Assembly: GCA_021799275.1 (NCBI GenBank)
Contig: JAJZAT010000002.1
Coordinates: 65,293-129,292 of the forward strand
Direction of reading: 5' to 3'
DNA length: 64,000 nucleotides
From: Bacillota bacterium
GTDB taxonomy: Bacteria; Bacillota; Sulfobacillia; JAJZYS01; JAJYTV01
In this document: positions 51,495 to 60,300 of the stretch, piece by piece
Layout: every line of letters begins with the position of its first letter
How positions within the stretch are numbered: the first letter of the stretch is position 1
Program-made: the position numbers and the translations under genes
Notes under the pieces: model-generated
Databases searched by the model: none
The model's input: the letters and a program-made list of their open reading frames with translations, nothing else
Told to the model about the DNA's origin: nothing

Positions 51495-51598
51495 TCGCTG
51501 GTCCACCCTGCTCATGGCAAACCCGGCGAAAGCCGGCGACGCAAAGCCATAGGGTCTTCGTCCCTCGAGGCGGGACAAGACAGCCTGGCCACCAGGGC
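51495..51598 (+). promoter_or_regulatory. Cyclic di-GMP-I (GEMM) riboswitch
   Basis: GGCAAACC (51516-51523), a CGGC-GAAA-GCCG hairpin with the conserved tetraloop, then GACGCAAAGCC, GGGTCT, a variable stem-loop (GTCCC/GGGAC) and AAGACAGCCTGGCCACC. The closing P1 helix pairs CTGGT (51498-51502) with ACCAG (51591-51595). These match the conserved core of RF01051. It binds cyclic di-GMP, a second messenger linked to motility, biofilm and development. It lies 96 bases upstream of the small membrane protein gene. Confidence 0.93.
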
Positions 51599-51640
51599 AA
51601 AGGAAAGCCTGGATTCCCGTCGCGGCCCTCAGGGTCCGCA

Positions 51641-51685
51641 CCTTTCCCGTCCTGGCGCGTAACCGGCCCCCAGGAAGCGGAAGGG
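51641..51685 (+). promoter_or_regulatory. RBS-sequestering hairpin (expression platform)
   Basis: CCTTTCC (51641-51647) and CCTGG (51651-51655) can pair with CCAGG (51670-51674) and GGAAGGG (51679-51685), the last being the ribosome binding site of the gene at 51694. CCAGG at the aptamer's end (51592-51596) could alternatively pair with CCTGG elements, giving a switch. This suggests translational control by cyclic di-GMP; whether ligand turns it on or off cannot be read directly. Confidence 0.55.
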
Positions 51686-51693
51686 GATGCGGC

Positions 51694-51975
51694 ATGTTTC
51701 AAGCTCATGACCTGCTGACGCTGGCTGGCGCCTCCACGGTGACTTCCGCCATCTACTTCGTCCTGCACCAGCTGCGCGCGACCCTGCCCAGGGCGCCCGT
51801 GATCCTGGCCATCTCCCAGATCGTCGTCTGGTCCGGCGGGCTGCTTGAGGCCGATGTGACCGTGCAGAGCGCGGTCCTCATGGTGCTGAACGGCTTCGTC
51901 GTCGCCGCGGCGTCGCTCGCGGGCGTCTATGGCGTCGTCGACCGGTTTCTCGGACGCAAGGGCTCCTCGGCATGA
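51694..51975 (+). CDS. Small multi-spanning membrane protein (holin-like)
   Basis: 93 residues with three hydrophobic segments (about 9-26, 35-50, 58-83) and a basic C-terminus (DRFLGRKGSSA), the size and layout of holin-like proteins. ATG seven bases after GGAAGGGG. Overlaps the next gene (ATGA). I could not place it in a named family, so holin-like is a description only. Its expression is expected to be set by the c-di-GMP riboswitch. Confidence 0.72.
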   Translation: MFQAHDLLTLAGASTVTSAIYFVLHQLRATLPRAPVILAISQIVVWSGGLLEADVTVQSAVLMVLNGFVVAAASLAGVYGVVDRFLGRKGSSA

Positions 51976-52343
51976 AGCAGGAGGATCTCGCCGCCCTGCG
52001 CTGGATCGAGGTGACGATCCGCCGCGCCGGTCGTAGGGCCGCCGCGGACTACGCCCGTTACGCGCACGAACTCCTGACGGGGTCCATGGCTATCGATGCG
52101 CTGGAACCGGATCCGGCCGCGCTCTCCGACGAGGACCAGGCCATGGTGATGGACGTGCGCCGCGCCTTTCGGACGCTCCCCGTGGAGCAGCGCCAGGTCC
52201 TCTTCCTCAACATCGTCGCCGACTGGCCCCAGCGGCGCATCGCAGCCGCCATGCACCTGTCGCAGACGCGGGTCAGCCAGCTGAGGCGCCAGGCGCTCTC
52301 GCGCCTGCGCGAACTCCTTGCGGAAGGGCCGAGACAACCATGA
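51972..52343 (+). CDS. Sigma-70 region-4-type protein (SigO-like half of a split sigma factor)
   Basis: 123 residues. The C-terminal half is sigma region 4: FRTLPVEQRQVLFLNIVADW and the helix-turn-helix RRIAAAMHLSQTRVSQLRRQA. The N-terminal half is helical but carries no recognisable region 2 motif. Its stop overlaps the start of the 79-residue gene that does look like region 2 (ATGA). Together they resemble SigO and RsoA of Bacillus subtilis, a sigma factor made of two proteins. By analogy it would recognise the -35 element. Confidence 0.75.
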   Translation: MKQEDLAALRWIEVTIRRAGRRAAADYARYAHELLTGSMAIDALEPDPAALSDEDQAMVMDVRRAFRTLPVEQRQVLFLNIVADWPQRRIAAAMHLSQTRVSQLRRQALSRLRELLAEGPRQP

Positions 52344-52579
52344 TCAACTGGCCGGAAGGCGATCTCGAGCCGTCATGCGCCGTCGAGGCCGCCGCTCTGG
52401 GCGACGAGGCAGCCCTGCGCCTGATCCTGGGCCGCTTCGCGCCGCTCGTGCGACGGATGGCGTCGCTGGCCCCGCAAGCCTACCGCGAAGACGTCGAAGA
52501 GGACATCCGCGTTCACCTGCTCAAGGCCGCGTCGTCCTTCAAACCCATCACGGAGCGGACAGGCCACGGTCCGATCTGA
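52340..52579 (+). CDS. Sigma region-2-like protein (RsoA-like half)
   Basis: 79 residues: DEAALRLILGRFAPLVRRMASLA and EDVEEDIRVHLLKAASSFKP follow the pattern of sigma region 2 / the HTH_16-type domain of conjugative elements, which binds core polymerase and the -10 region. It overlaps the region 4 protein, of almost the same size as RsoA (79 residues). The two small proteins should function as one factor. A hairpin follows the stop. Confidence 0.68.
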   Translation: MINWPEGDLEPSCAVEAAALGDEAALRLILGRFAPLVRRMASLAPQAYREDVEEDIRVHLLKAASSFKPITERTGHGPI

Positions 52580-52583
52580 CCCC

Positions 52584-52611
52584 CGGGCGCGGGTAGGCCC
52601 GGGAGCGCCCG
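52584..52611. terminator. Hairpin between split sigma operon and murD
   Basis: CGGGCGC (52584-52590) pairs with GCGCCCG (52605-52611), with further G/C pairing in the loop, between two convergent stops. No T-run. Confidence 0.5.
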
Positions 52612-52618
52612 CGGGTGC

Positions 52619-53943
52619 TCAGTTGGCGGCAAGGCCATCCTGGACGAGCTTGCGGAAGGCCTCGCCGCGCTGTTCGAAGTCCCTGAAGGCGTCGTACGAT
52701 GCGGCGCCAGGCGAAAGCAGCACCGTGTCGCCGGGCTGTGCGGCTCGCATGGCGGCAGCGACGGCCGCGGCGAAGTCCGGGTAGAGCTCGGCCGGCACCC
52801 CCTGGTCCCGGCAGACCGGCAGCAGCAGCCGACCGACGGGGCCGAAGAGGAAGGCCCGGCGCACGTCACCAAGGTGGCCCCTCATGACACCGTAGTCGAG
52901 GTGCTTGTCGTAGCCGCCGCCGAGCCAGAGCAGCGGGCCCTGGATCGCCCCGAACGCCGCCAAGGTACGGTCCGGGGCCGTTGCGATCGAGTCGTTGATG
53001 AAGCGCACGCCCCCGGCGTCGGCGACCAGTTCGAGACGGTGCGGAACGCCGGAAAAGTTCCTGAGCTCCTCGCGGATGTCCTCGGGTCTGGCTCCGCCGG
53101 CCTGCGCCAGGAGAGCTGCGGCAAGCGCGTTTTCGAGGTTGTGCCGGCCGGGCAGCCGCACGTCCCGCGCTGCCATCAGCGGCTCGCCGTACAGCGTGAG
53201 CTGACCATCCCTGAACGTGGCGTCGGCCTCTTCCGTCAGGCTGAAGGTCGCGCGGCCGCCCTCGCCCTGTGCGTCCGCCAGGAGCTCCGGCGGCAGCACG
53301 AGGAGATCCTCGGGCCCCTGGTAGCGGGCGATGCGCCACTTGCTCTGGGCGTAGTCCGTGAAGCTCGGATGGATGTCGAGATGGTTTGGCCGGATGTTGA
53401 GGACCGCGGCGATCTCCGGGCTCTCCTCGACCAGCTGGAGCTGGAACGAGGAGAGTTCCGCGACATAGATGTCCGTGCGCCCTTCGTCGCGCAGGGCATC
53501 CGCGAACGCGCGGCCGATGTTGCCGCAGGCGGTGGCGGCGACGCCGCTGCGCGCGAGCATGCGCGCGACGAGCGTCGTGGTCGTCGTCTTGCCCGCCGAA
53601 CCTGTGATGCCGAGAACCGGGGCCTTGCGGCGCGCGAGGAAGTATCCGGCCTCCGCCGCCAGCTGGCAGCCGCCCTCCACGAGGGCCCGCACCTCCGGCA
53701 GGTCCTTGCGCATGCCGGGGGTCAGGAAGCAGAAATCCAGGCGCGCGCCCAGGGCGGCGCCCAGGTAGCCGTCCCCGCAGGTCCCGGCGATGCCAAGCTC
53801 GCGGAGCACGTCGTCCTTGCCCTGTTCGCGGTCAAAGGCCAGCACCTCGGCCCCCTCCGCCTTCAGCGCGAGGGCGAGCGCCTTGTGCGCCCGGCCGAGG
53901 CCGAGCAGGGCGACGCGCCTGCCCGCGAAGGAATCAGGCAGGA

Positions 53944-53947
<4 letters not shown>
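52619..53947 (-). CDS. murD: UDP-N-acetylmuramoylalanine-D-glutamate ligase
   Basis: 442 residues, three domains: N-terminal Rossmann (VALLGLGRAHKALALAL), central ATPase with GITGSAGKTTTT and RPNHLDIHPSFTDYAQSKWRI, and C-terminal with FINDSIATAPDRT and LLSPGAASYDAFRDFEQRG. It adds D-glutamate to UDP-MurNAc-L-alanine, a cytoplasmic step of peptidoglycan synthesis. Unusually it is not in a division-cell wall cluster but at the end of an aminotransferase/glutaredoxin/spore-protein operon; its ATG overlaps the aminotransferase stop. Confidence 0.9.
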
Positions 53948-55120
<1,173 letters not shown>

Positions 55121-55134
<14 letters not shown>

Positions 55135-55381
55135 CGGGGTAACCCCTTTCCTTGAGCCAGTTGCGCAGCCTGAACTCCGACACCTTGCCCGCCTGCGCCT
55201 CGACGCCGCCGATCTCGACGATCGGGACCCTAGCCGCCAGCGGACTGTCTTCGTCCACCTGATCCACTTCGAGGTCGAGCGGCACGTCGCGCGCGATCCG
55301 TCGCAGAACGCCCTCCGCCTTGTGGCAGAGGCTGCAGTTCTCCTTCGTGCGCAGCACCGCCCTGATCGCTTGCAACGCCAA
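55121..55381 (-). CDS. Glutaredoxin-like (thioredoxin-fold) protein
   Basis: 86 residues, CSLC redox motif (Cys16, Cys19) near the N-terminus in TKENCSLCHKAEGVL, then VPIVEIGG with the cis-Pro and a C-terminal helix ending LRNWLKERGYPDAAR. The DUF836/glutaredoxin-like class. TTG start with GGGAGGAG close by; a second TTG two codons in is equally possible. It starts inside the frame of the upstream spore-protein gene. Confidence 0.8.
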
Positions 55382-55601
55382 TCGACTCCTCCCGTATCCT
55401 ACGCGCCACGATGCCCCCGACCCGGCCGCTTTCCTTGGCGCTGAGGTTGCCCCAACCCGCCTCCACGACCTTGTCCCACAGGCCGAGATCCTTCGCGACG
55501 GCCTCCTTGAGCTGCCGCAAGGCGGCCTCCTCTGGCGTTTCCTGCTTCGCGGCCCGCCGCCGCTCTCCCTGCGTCGCTGGCAGGACGATCACTCCTTCCA
55601 T
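55230..55601 (-). CDS. Small acid-soluble spore protein, alpha/beta type (SspF-like) with long overlapping tail
   Basis: Residues about 24-70 are the family signature: EAALRQLKEAVAKDLG, GWGNLSAKESGRVGGIVARR. It coats DNA in spores and protects it from UV and heat, and is degraded at germination, so it shows that the organism forms endospores. The frame has no stop where the family usually ends (about residue 73) and runs to 55230, 152 bases into the glutaredoxin gene; this tail is probably non-functional. The ATG at 55601 has no clear ribosome binding site; a GAAGGAG just inside would fit a CTG at about 55583. The glycosylase frame covers it. Confidence 0.8.
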   Translation of the reverse strand: MEGVIVLPATQGERRRAAKQETPEEAALRQLKEAVAKDLGLWDKVVEAGWGNLSAKESGRVGGIVARRIREESIGVASDQGGAAHEGELQPLPQGGGRSATDRARRAARPRSGSGGRRQSAGG

Positions 55602-56259
55602 CGACAGGATACCCAAGGAGTTTCGGGCAGAACGCCTCGAGGGGACAGCTCGCGCAGAGCGGCTCCGGCCGGCAGTGCAGCCGCCCAAGCTCGACAATTC
55701 CCGCGTGCAGCAGCCTCGCGCGCTCGGGCCGACCCGCGATCGCACCCGCCATAGCCGCCCCCGCGGCGGAGCGCGGTGGCCGGGGCGCCAGCGCGCCGAC
55801 GCGCGGCAGGATGCGCATGGCATAGGCGTCCACCACCGCCGCGGCTTCCCCGAGCGCGTAGACCATGATCGCGGCGGCGGTCTCCCGGCCCACGCCCGGC
55901 AAGGCCAGCAGCATGCTCTCCTGCTCCGCGAGCGGATACCGGCAGAGGCTCCTGAGGTCGCCTGCGAGGTCGCGCTCGGTGAACTGCGCGAAGCGGATGA
56001 GGTAGCGCGCCTTCTGCTGGTGGAAGAGCGCCGGGCGGATCGCCGAGGCGACGTCCTCGTGCCTGGCCGCAGCCAGCGCATGCGGCTGCAGGAGACCCCG
56101 CACCGCAAGCGCCTTCACCGCCTGCGCCGCCTGGCGCCACGTGACGGCCTGCACCAGCAGCGCGCCGACGGCTACCTCAAAAGGGCTCTCGGCCGGCCAC
56201 CAGGTCCCGAGATCGCCGAAGGCCTGTCTGAGGGCACGGAGCAGTTCGGCCGCCGTCAT
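55399..56259 (-). CDS. HhH-GPD DNA glycosylase, endonuclease III-like (MagIII type)
   Basis: 286 residues, of which the first 218 are the enzyme. Helix-hairpin-helix LLALPGVGRETAAAIMVYAL; where endonuclease III has its Lys, this has Glu126; Asp144 is kept in VVDAYAMRIL. The 4Fe-4S cysteines are Cys196, 202, 205 and 211 (CRPEPLCASCPLEAFC). Loss of Lys and the VVDxY pattern match 3-methyladenine DNA glycosylase MagIII, so it is probably monofunctional base excision. From about residue 220 the frame is only the shadow of the spore-protein gene, because no stop occurs until 55399. Its ATG overlaps the MFS stop (ATGA). Confidence 0.82.
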   Translation of the reverse strand: MTAAELLRALRQAFGDLGTWWPAESPFEVAVGALLVQAVTWRQAAQAVKALAVRGLLQPHALAAARHEDVASAIRPALFHQQKARYLIRFAQFTERDLAGDLRSLCRYPLAEQESMLLALPGVGRETAAAIMVYALGEAAAVVDAYAMRILPRVGALAPRPPRSAAGAAMAGAIAGRPERARLLHAGIVELGRLHCRPEPLCASCPLEAFCPKLLGYPVDGRSDRPASDAGRAAAGREAGNARGGRLAAAQGGRREGSRPVGQGRGGGLGQPQRQGKRPGRGHRGA

Positions 56260-57443
56260 GCCGCAGGCAGGCGCCGCAGCGCCAGGAGGGTCCAACCCCC
56301 CATGGCCCCGGCGAGCAGGAACGCTCCAACGGGCCCGATGACGCTCGCGAAGGCGCCGCCCAGGATCGGCCCGGCCGCGGAGACGACGCCGGCCACCGTT
56401 CCCATGGCGCCGAGCGCGGCCGCCGCGTTCTCCTGTCCCACCTGTTCCATGCGCAGGGTGCCCCACGCGATCACGGCCAGCTGATAGAAGAGGAAAGACG
56501 CCGCAAGCGCCGCCATCATCGGAAGCTCGCCGCGCAGGAGGAGCCAGAGCCCGAGGATGCCGAGATGCCCGGTGACGCCGATCGCGAGCGCGCGGGCCGA
56601 GCCGAACGCCTCGATGCGGCGGCCGAGCCAGAACGACAGAACCACCGCGGGCAGCCACCCGACCGAGAACAGAAGGTTCACGGCGGCGGACGCCAGGTGC
56701 CCCTCGTTGTGGGCGTAGAGCGCGATGAACGGACCGCTCACCGTCAGCGAGGCCACCGCCATGAACGCCGTCGACGCCATCGTGAGAGGGCGGAGCCTGC
56801 CGCTGAACGCGTCACGAATGCGGATCTTGTGGGCGGACACTTCCCGGCGGGTGTCCTTGAGCATGGTGATCCGCACCGCCCCGGCCACGAGCGACGCCAG
56901 GGCCGTCATGCCCATCAAGGGGCGTGCGCCGAGGCTCGGCAGCAGCAGGGCGCCGATGGCGGGTCCCGCCAGCGTCGCGAGCCCCGAGGCGAACTGGAAC
57001 ATCGAGAAGGCGTGGGCGCGCTGCCTCGACGGCACCGACTCGGCGGTCATGGCGGTGAACGAGGGGTTCTGCAGCGCGCCCGTGACGTTCATGACGATGA
57101 GCGCGATCGCGAGCACCGGCCAGTTCGAGGACCACCAGACGACCCCATAGAGGATGGCCGCCACGAAGGTCGGCAGGGCGATCAGGAGCCGCCGGCCGAA
57201 GCGTTCGGCGAGGATGCCGCCCTGAAGCTGCAAAAGGGCCGCGGCCAGGGAGATCAGCGTGTAGACCATCGACACCTCGAAGTTCGAGGCGCCGCGGTGC
57301 TGGAACACCACCGGCAGGACCGGGTACCAGGTGTAGAGGGTGACCACGATCAGCGCGGTCGTCACCGACAGCACGGTGACGTTGGCAGGACGATGGATCG
57401 GGGCGGCTTCGCGCTTGCCTGCGCCTACCGGGGTCGAGAGCAC
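56256..57443 (-). CDS. MFS transporter
   Basis: 395 residues, 12 membrane helices; GTG start eight bases after AGGAG (an upstream in-frame ATG-like start is unsupported). Loop motif GGILAERFGRRLLIALP and AGPAIGALLLPSLGARPLMG after helix 5 are typical of drug-efflux or sugar-efflux MFS. Overlaps the MagIII-like gene. Substrate unknown. Confidence 0.8.
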   Translation of the reverse strand: MLSTPVGAGKREAAPIHRPANVTVLSVTTALIVVTLYTWYPVLPVVFQHRGASNFEVSMVYTLISLAAALLQLQGGILAERFGRRLLIALPTFVAAILYGVVWWSSNWPVLAIALIVMNVTGALQNPSFTAMTAESVPSRQRAHAFSMFQFASGLATLAGPAIGALLLPSLGARPLMGMTALASLVAGAVRITMLKDTRREVSAHKIRIRDAFSGRLRPLTMASTAFMAVASLTVSGPFIALYAHNEGHLASAAVNLLFSVGWLPAVVLSFWLGRRIEAFGSARALAIGVTGHLGILGLWLLLRGELPMMAALAASFLFYQLAVIAWGTLRMEQVGQENAAAALGAMGTVAGVVSAAGPILGGAFASVIGPVGAFLLAGAMGGWTLLALRRLPAA

Positions 57444-57528
57444 TGGCGATGCTCCTAACGCGCAGAACTGCGGCCACGGGGCCTGTTGAGGCACATCGTA
57501 GCACAGCCGCGCCCAGGGCAGGGCGCCG

Positions 57529-58041
57529 CTACTCGGCTCTCAGGAGATCCTCACCGAGCAGTCGACGGCGCTCTTGCGGCGTGCGCTCCCAGACATCGCG
57601 GCCGCGCTCGCGCAGAACCTCCGCGACGGCCCGGCGGTCCGCCTCCCCGAGTTCACCCAGTTCCACAAGCCCCGCGATCGCATCCGACATGCAGTTCACC
57701 GAGCGCGGAATGTCGCGATAGCCCCTGCGGGCGTCGCGATCGATCCAGAGCGGCGCGGCGCTGGCGCCGTGGTAGATCAGGCCCTCGGGGCCCTTCTTCA
57801 TCGCGACGAACACAACGCTCCAGCGCTCGTCGGGTACCAGAGCCTGCGCATCGCCCGAAAAGCGGATGCCGCGCTCGACATCGCTGCGGCCATGCAGAAC
57901 CGCGTCGTCCACCCTGGCCTGACCATCCCGCACAAGGATGCCGACCATGGTGGCGCCGAGCAGCGGGTCTTCAGGACGCGCGAAGGCCAGTGGCAGTGTC
58001 TGCCTTAGGTTTTCCTTGATCTCGCGGTTGAACCTTGGCAT
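57529..58041 (-). CDS. Uncharacterised cytoplasmic protein
   Basis: 170 residues; ATG after GGAGGGGGAG. Starts MPRFNREIKENLRQTLPLAF; later a conserved-looking RSDVERGIRFSGDAQALV and SVVFVAMKKGPEGLIYHG and an acidic C-terminal region ERTPQERRRLLGEDL. No membrane segment or family recognised. It is 86 bases upstream of the MFS gene and divergent from the aldolase. Confidence 0.6.
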   Translation of the reverse strand: MPRFNREIKENLRQTLPLAFARPEDPLLGATMVGILVRDGQARVDDAVLHGRSDVERGIRFSGDAQALVPDERWSVVFVAMKKGPEGLIYHGASAAPLWIDRDARRGYRDIPRSVNCMSDAIAGLVELGELGEADRRAVAEVLRERGRDVWERTPQERRRLLGEDLLRAE

Positions 58042-58099
58042 GTGAGCTCCCCCTCCTGCCTGCACCAATTCTAGCATGGCAAGCCGTCCCTCCTATGCT

Positions 58100-58127
58100 T
58101 TGAAAGGTGCGCCCGGTCCACTATAGT
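58100..58127 (+). promoter_or_regulatory. Promoter of the class I aldolase gene
   Basis: TTGAAA (58100-58105), 16 bases, TATAGT (58122-58127). Near-consensus; start near 58134, 26 bases before the TTG. Confidence 0.75.
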
Positions 58128-58159
58128 GAAGGAAGAAACGAGCGAAGGAGCGATCCACG

Positions 58160-59056
58160 TTGGCCATCGGCCTCAAGGACCTCAGCCTTCCGACCGGCAA
58201 GCGGGCACGGCTGCAGCGGCTGTGCTACGGTTCCGGACCGGCGAACGGCACCCTCCTGCTCCTGCCGATCGACCAGGGCCTCGAGCACGGGCCCCGTGAC
58301 TTCTTCCCCAACCCGCCCGCATCCGACATCGAATTCCAGCTCAAGATCGCCGCCGCGGGCGGCTACTCGGGCATCGCCATGCAGATCGGTACGGCGGAGA
58401 AGTTCATGCCGCCCTACGCTGGCCGGGTGCCGCTCGTTCTCAAGTTGAACGGCAAGACCGAGATCCCCAGCGATGACGCTCCGATCTCTCCCCTCAACGC
58501 CACGGTGGAGGACGCGGTTCGCCTCGGGGCGGATGCGGTGGGCTACACGCTCTATGTGGGCAGCTCGCGCCAGGACGAGGACTTCCGCCAGTTCTCCGAG
58601 GTGCGCCAGGATGCCGAACGCTACGGCATGCCGATCATCGTCTGGTCCTACCCGCGGGGCGCGGCCGTCGAGGCACGCGGCGGCAAGGACTCGTACTACG
58701 CCGTGGACTACGCGGCCCGCGTGGCGCAGGAACTCGGCGCGGACGTCGTCAAGCTCAACGTGCCGAAGTTCGATCAGGAGAAGATCAAGCGCGCGCCTGG
58801 GCCTTACAACGCGATGACATCGGTCGAGACGGGCGAGATGCTGCGCGAGATCGTCCGTTCGGCGGGGCGCACGCTGGTGATTTTCGCCGGCGGCGAGAAG
58901 GGAAGCGCCGACGAGGTGGTCGAAAAGGCGCATCAGGTGCTCGACGCCGGGGCCACCGGGCTGATCTTCGGCCGCAACATCTGGCAGCGCCCCTACGAGG
59001 AAGCGGTTGCGGTCTCGCAGCGCATCCGCGACCTCCTGCTCCAGCACCCTCGCTGA
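58160..59056 (+). CDS. Fructose-bisphosphate aldolase, class I (archaeal/DhnA type)
   Basis: 298 residues. TTG start nine bases after GAAGGAG. Core motifs LPIDQGLEHGPRDFFPNP, the Schiff-base Lys198 in ADVVKLNVPKF, and GGEKGSADEVVEKA and GLIFGRNIWQRP in the phosphate-binding end. It cleaves fructose 1,6-bisphosphate without a metal; this DhnA-type is common in archaea and found in several thermophilic bacteria. With pckA it fits a gluconeogenic route. Stands alone. Confidence 0.92.
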   Translation: MAIGLKDLSLPTGKRARLQRLCYGSGPANGTLLLLPIDQGLEHGPRDFFPNPPASDIEFQLKIAAAGGYSGIAMQIGTAEKFMPPYAGRVPLVLKLNGKTEIPSDDAPISPLNATVEDAVRLGADAVGYTLYVGSSRQDEDFRQFSEVRQDAERYGMPIIVWSYPRGAAVEARGGKDSYYAVDYAARVAQELGADVVKLNVPKFDQEKIKRAPGPYNAMTSVETGEMLREIVRSAGRTLVIFAGGEKGSADEVVEKAHQVLDAGATGLIFGRNIWQRPYEEAVAVSQRIRDLLLQHPR

Positions 59057-59095
59057 TCGGTACGGGGAATCGGAACCCAGGTCGAAAGAGACAAG

Positions 59096-59121
59096 AGGGC
59101 TCGCCGCGCGCGGCGAGCCCT
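59096..59121. terminator. Terminator between aldolase and the glutaredoxin-like gene
   Basis: An 11-base-pair stem AGGGCTCGCCG/CGGCGAGCCCT with loop CGCG, between convergent stops; a weak T-run (TGCTGCGTT). Confidence 0.72.
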
Positions 59122-59137
59122 GCTGCGTTCGCTCCTC

Positions 59138-59617
59138 CTAAAGATCCTGAAGCTGATTGGCCGCCCAGCCGCGCGCCAGCCCGACGTGTCCAGCGGCCGC
59201 CGTCAGCACGCTGGCCCGGTCGACATCCCCTGCCGCGGCCGCGCCCTGCGCGAGCTCCCTGATCTGCTCGCCAAGGTCCTCGAGATTCTCGACGGCGGAC
59301 CTGAGCGCCCGTCCGTCCGCCTCGCCCCAGGGCTCCGTCTCCTCCAGCTCGGGACGCTTGCCGTAGCGCTCGTCGAGGTAACGCAGGATGTCGTTCTCGT
59401 CGGCAAGCACGTCATCGGGCTGGCCCTCGCGCGAAATCACGAGCACGGGCACGGTCGGCTGGCCCGACACCGCCATGACCTCCTTGCGGTCCGGGCGGCT
59501 GCGCGGCTGCTCGCGGAGGGTGTAGCTGAGGCCGAGTTCTCCCAGGCGCAGGCGCACAAGTGCGCAGTACGGGCAGCCGTGCAGGTTGTAAAGGGTCAGC
59601 TTGTCCTGCTCTGGCAT
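59138..59617 (-). CDS. Glutathione S-transferase-like N-terminal / glutaredoxin domain protein
   Basis: 159 residues. CPYC motif (Cys15, Cys18) in YNLHGCPYCALVRLRL, VPVLVIS with the cis-Pro, and DENDILRYLDERYG, the typical end of a GST N-terminal domain. A helical C-terminal half of 70 residues is shorter than in full GSTs. It likely transfers reducing equivalents, with bacillithiol or other low-molecular thiols. ATG nine bases after GGGGGA. It is downstream of the HAD gene by 50 bases, on the same strand. Confidence 0.78.
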   Translation of the reverse strand: MPEQDKLTLYNLHGCPYCALVRLRLGELGLSYTLREQPRSRPDRKEVMAVSGQPTVPVLVISREGQPDDVLADENDILRYLDERYGKRPELEETEPWGEADGRALRSAVENLEDLGEQIRELAQGAAAAGDVDRASVLTAAAGHVGLARGWAANQLQDL

Positions 59618-59667
59618 TGGTGGCAGTCCCCCTTCAGGTCCATCATAGGACAGGCGGCCGCGAACTG

Positions 59668-60300
59668 TCAGGTCTCGGCAGGTTCGCTCTCCAGGGGCCG
59701 CAGCAGGTCTTCTGGATGGATCGCGATGAAGTCCCAACCCTCCGCGGGATCGGCAGGCCTGCTCCAGGCGGCAGCCCAGCCGGCCACGCCGGCCGCCTTG
59801 GCTGCCCGCAGGTCGCTCGGCATGTCGCCGACGTAGACAGCCTCCTCGCGCGTGGCGCCGAGGCGCGCAAGGGCCAGGCGGATGCCTTCAGGCGATGGCT
59901 TGGGGGCCACCTCGTCGCCGTCCACCACGGCTCGGAAGAAGCGGCGCAGGTCGAACTCCTCGAGCGTGATCATGGTGGAGCGATGGCCCTTGTTGGTGAC
60001 GAGGGCGAGGCGAAAGCCCCGTGACAGCAGTGTCGAAAGCATCGGGCGCACGCCCGGGAAGACCTTGGCATCCCGCTCGTGGTGCCGGCGATAGTACGTG
60101 TAGAACCGCTCGATGGCCTTCGGATCGGAGGAGGCCTGAGCAGCGATCAGTTGGCCCTCCGGAGGGCCGAACAGGCGACGGATCTCCTCCGGGGTGCGCG
60201 GCGCGCCCCAGATCGGCGTCAAGGCGGCGTTGATCGACGAGATCACGAGCGGCAGGGTGTCCGTCAGGGTGCCGTCAAGATCGAAGATTACGGCGTTCAC
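59668..60300 (-). CDS. HAD-superfamily phosphatase (phosphoglycolate/pyrophosphatase PpaX-like)
   Basis: 210 residues, with Asp7/Asp9 (VIFDLDGTLTDT), Thr in LALVTNKGH, Lys in APKPSPEG and the final acidic motif VYVGDMPSDLRAAKAAG. The cap is alpha-helical (C1 type). Substrate may be phosphoglycolate or pyrophosphate. The GTG start overlaps the nrdR stop (GTGA), so the two are coupled. Confidence 0.86.
   Translation of the reverse strand: MNAVIFDLDGTLTDTLPLVISSINAALTPIWGAPRTPEEIRRLFGPPEGQLIAAQASSDPKAIERFYTYYRRHHERDAKVFPGVRPMLSTLLSRGFRLALVTNKGHRSTMITLEEFDLRRFFRAVVDGDEVAPKPSPEGIRLALARLGATREEAVYVGDMPSDLRAAKAAGVAGWAAAWSRPADPAEGWDFIAIHPEDLLRPLESEPAET

Noticed and set aside
51474-51662. 62-codon frame with AAGGAGG upstream
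   Set aside because: It runs through the conserved GEMM aptamer, whose bases are explained by RNA structure; no codon bias or conservation expected.
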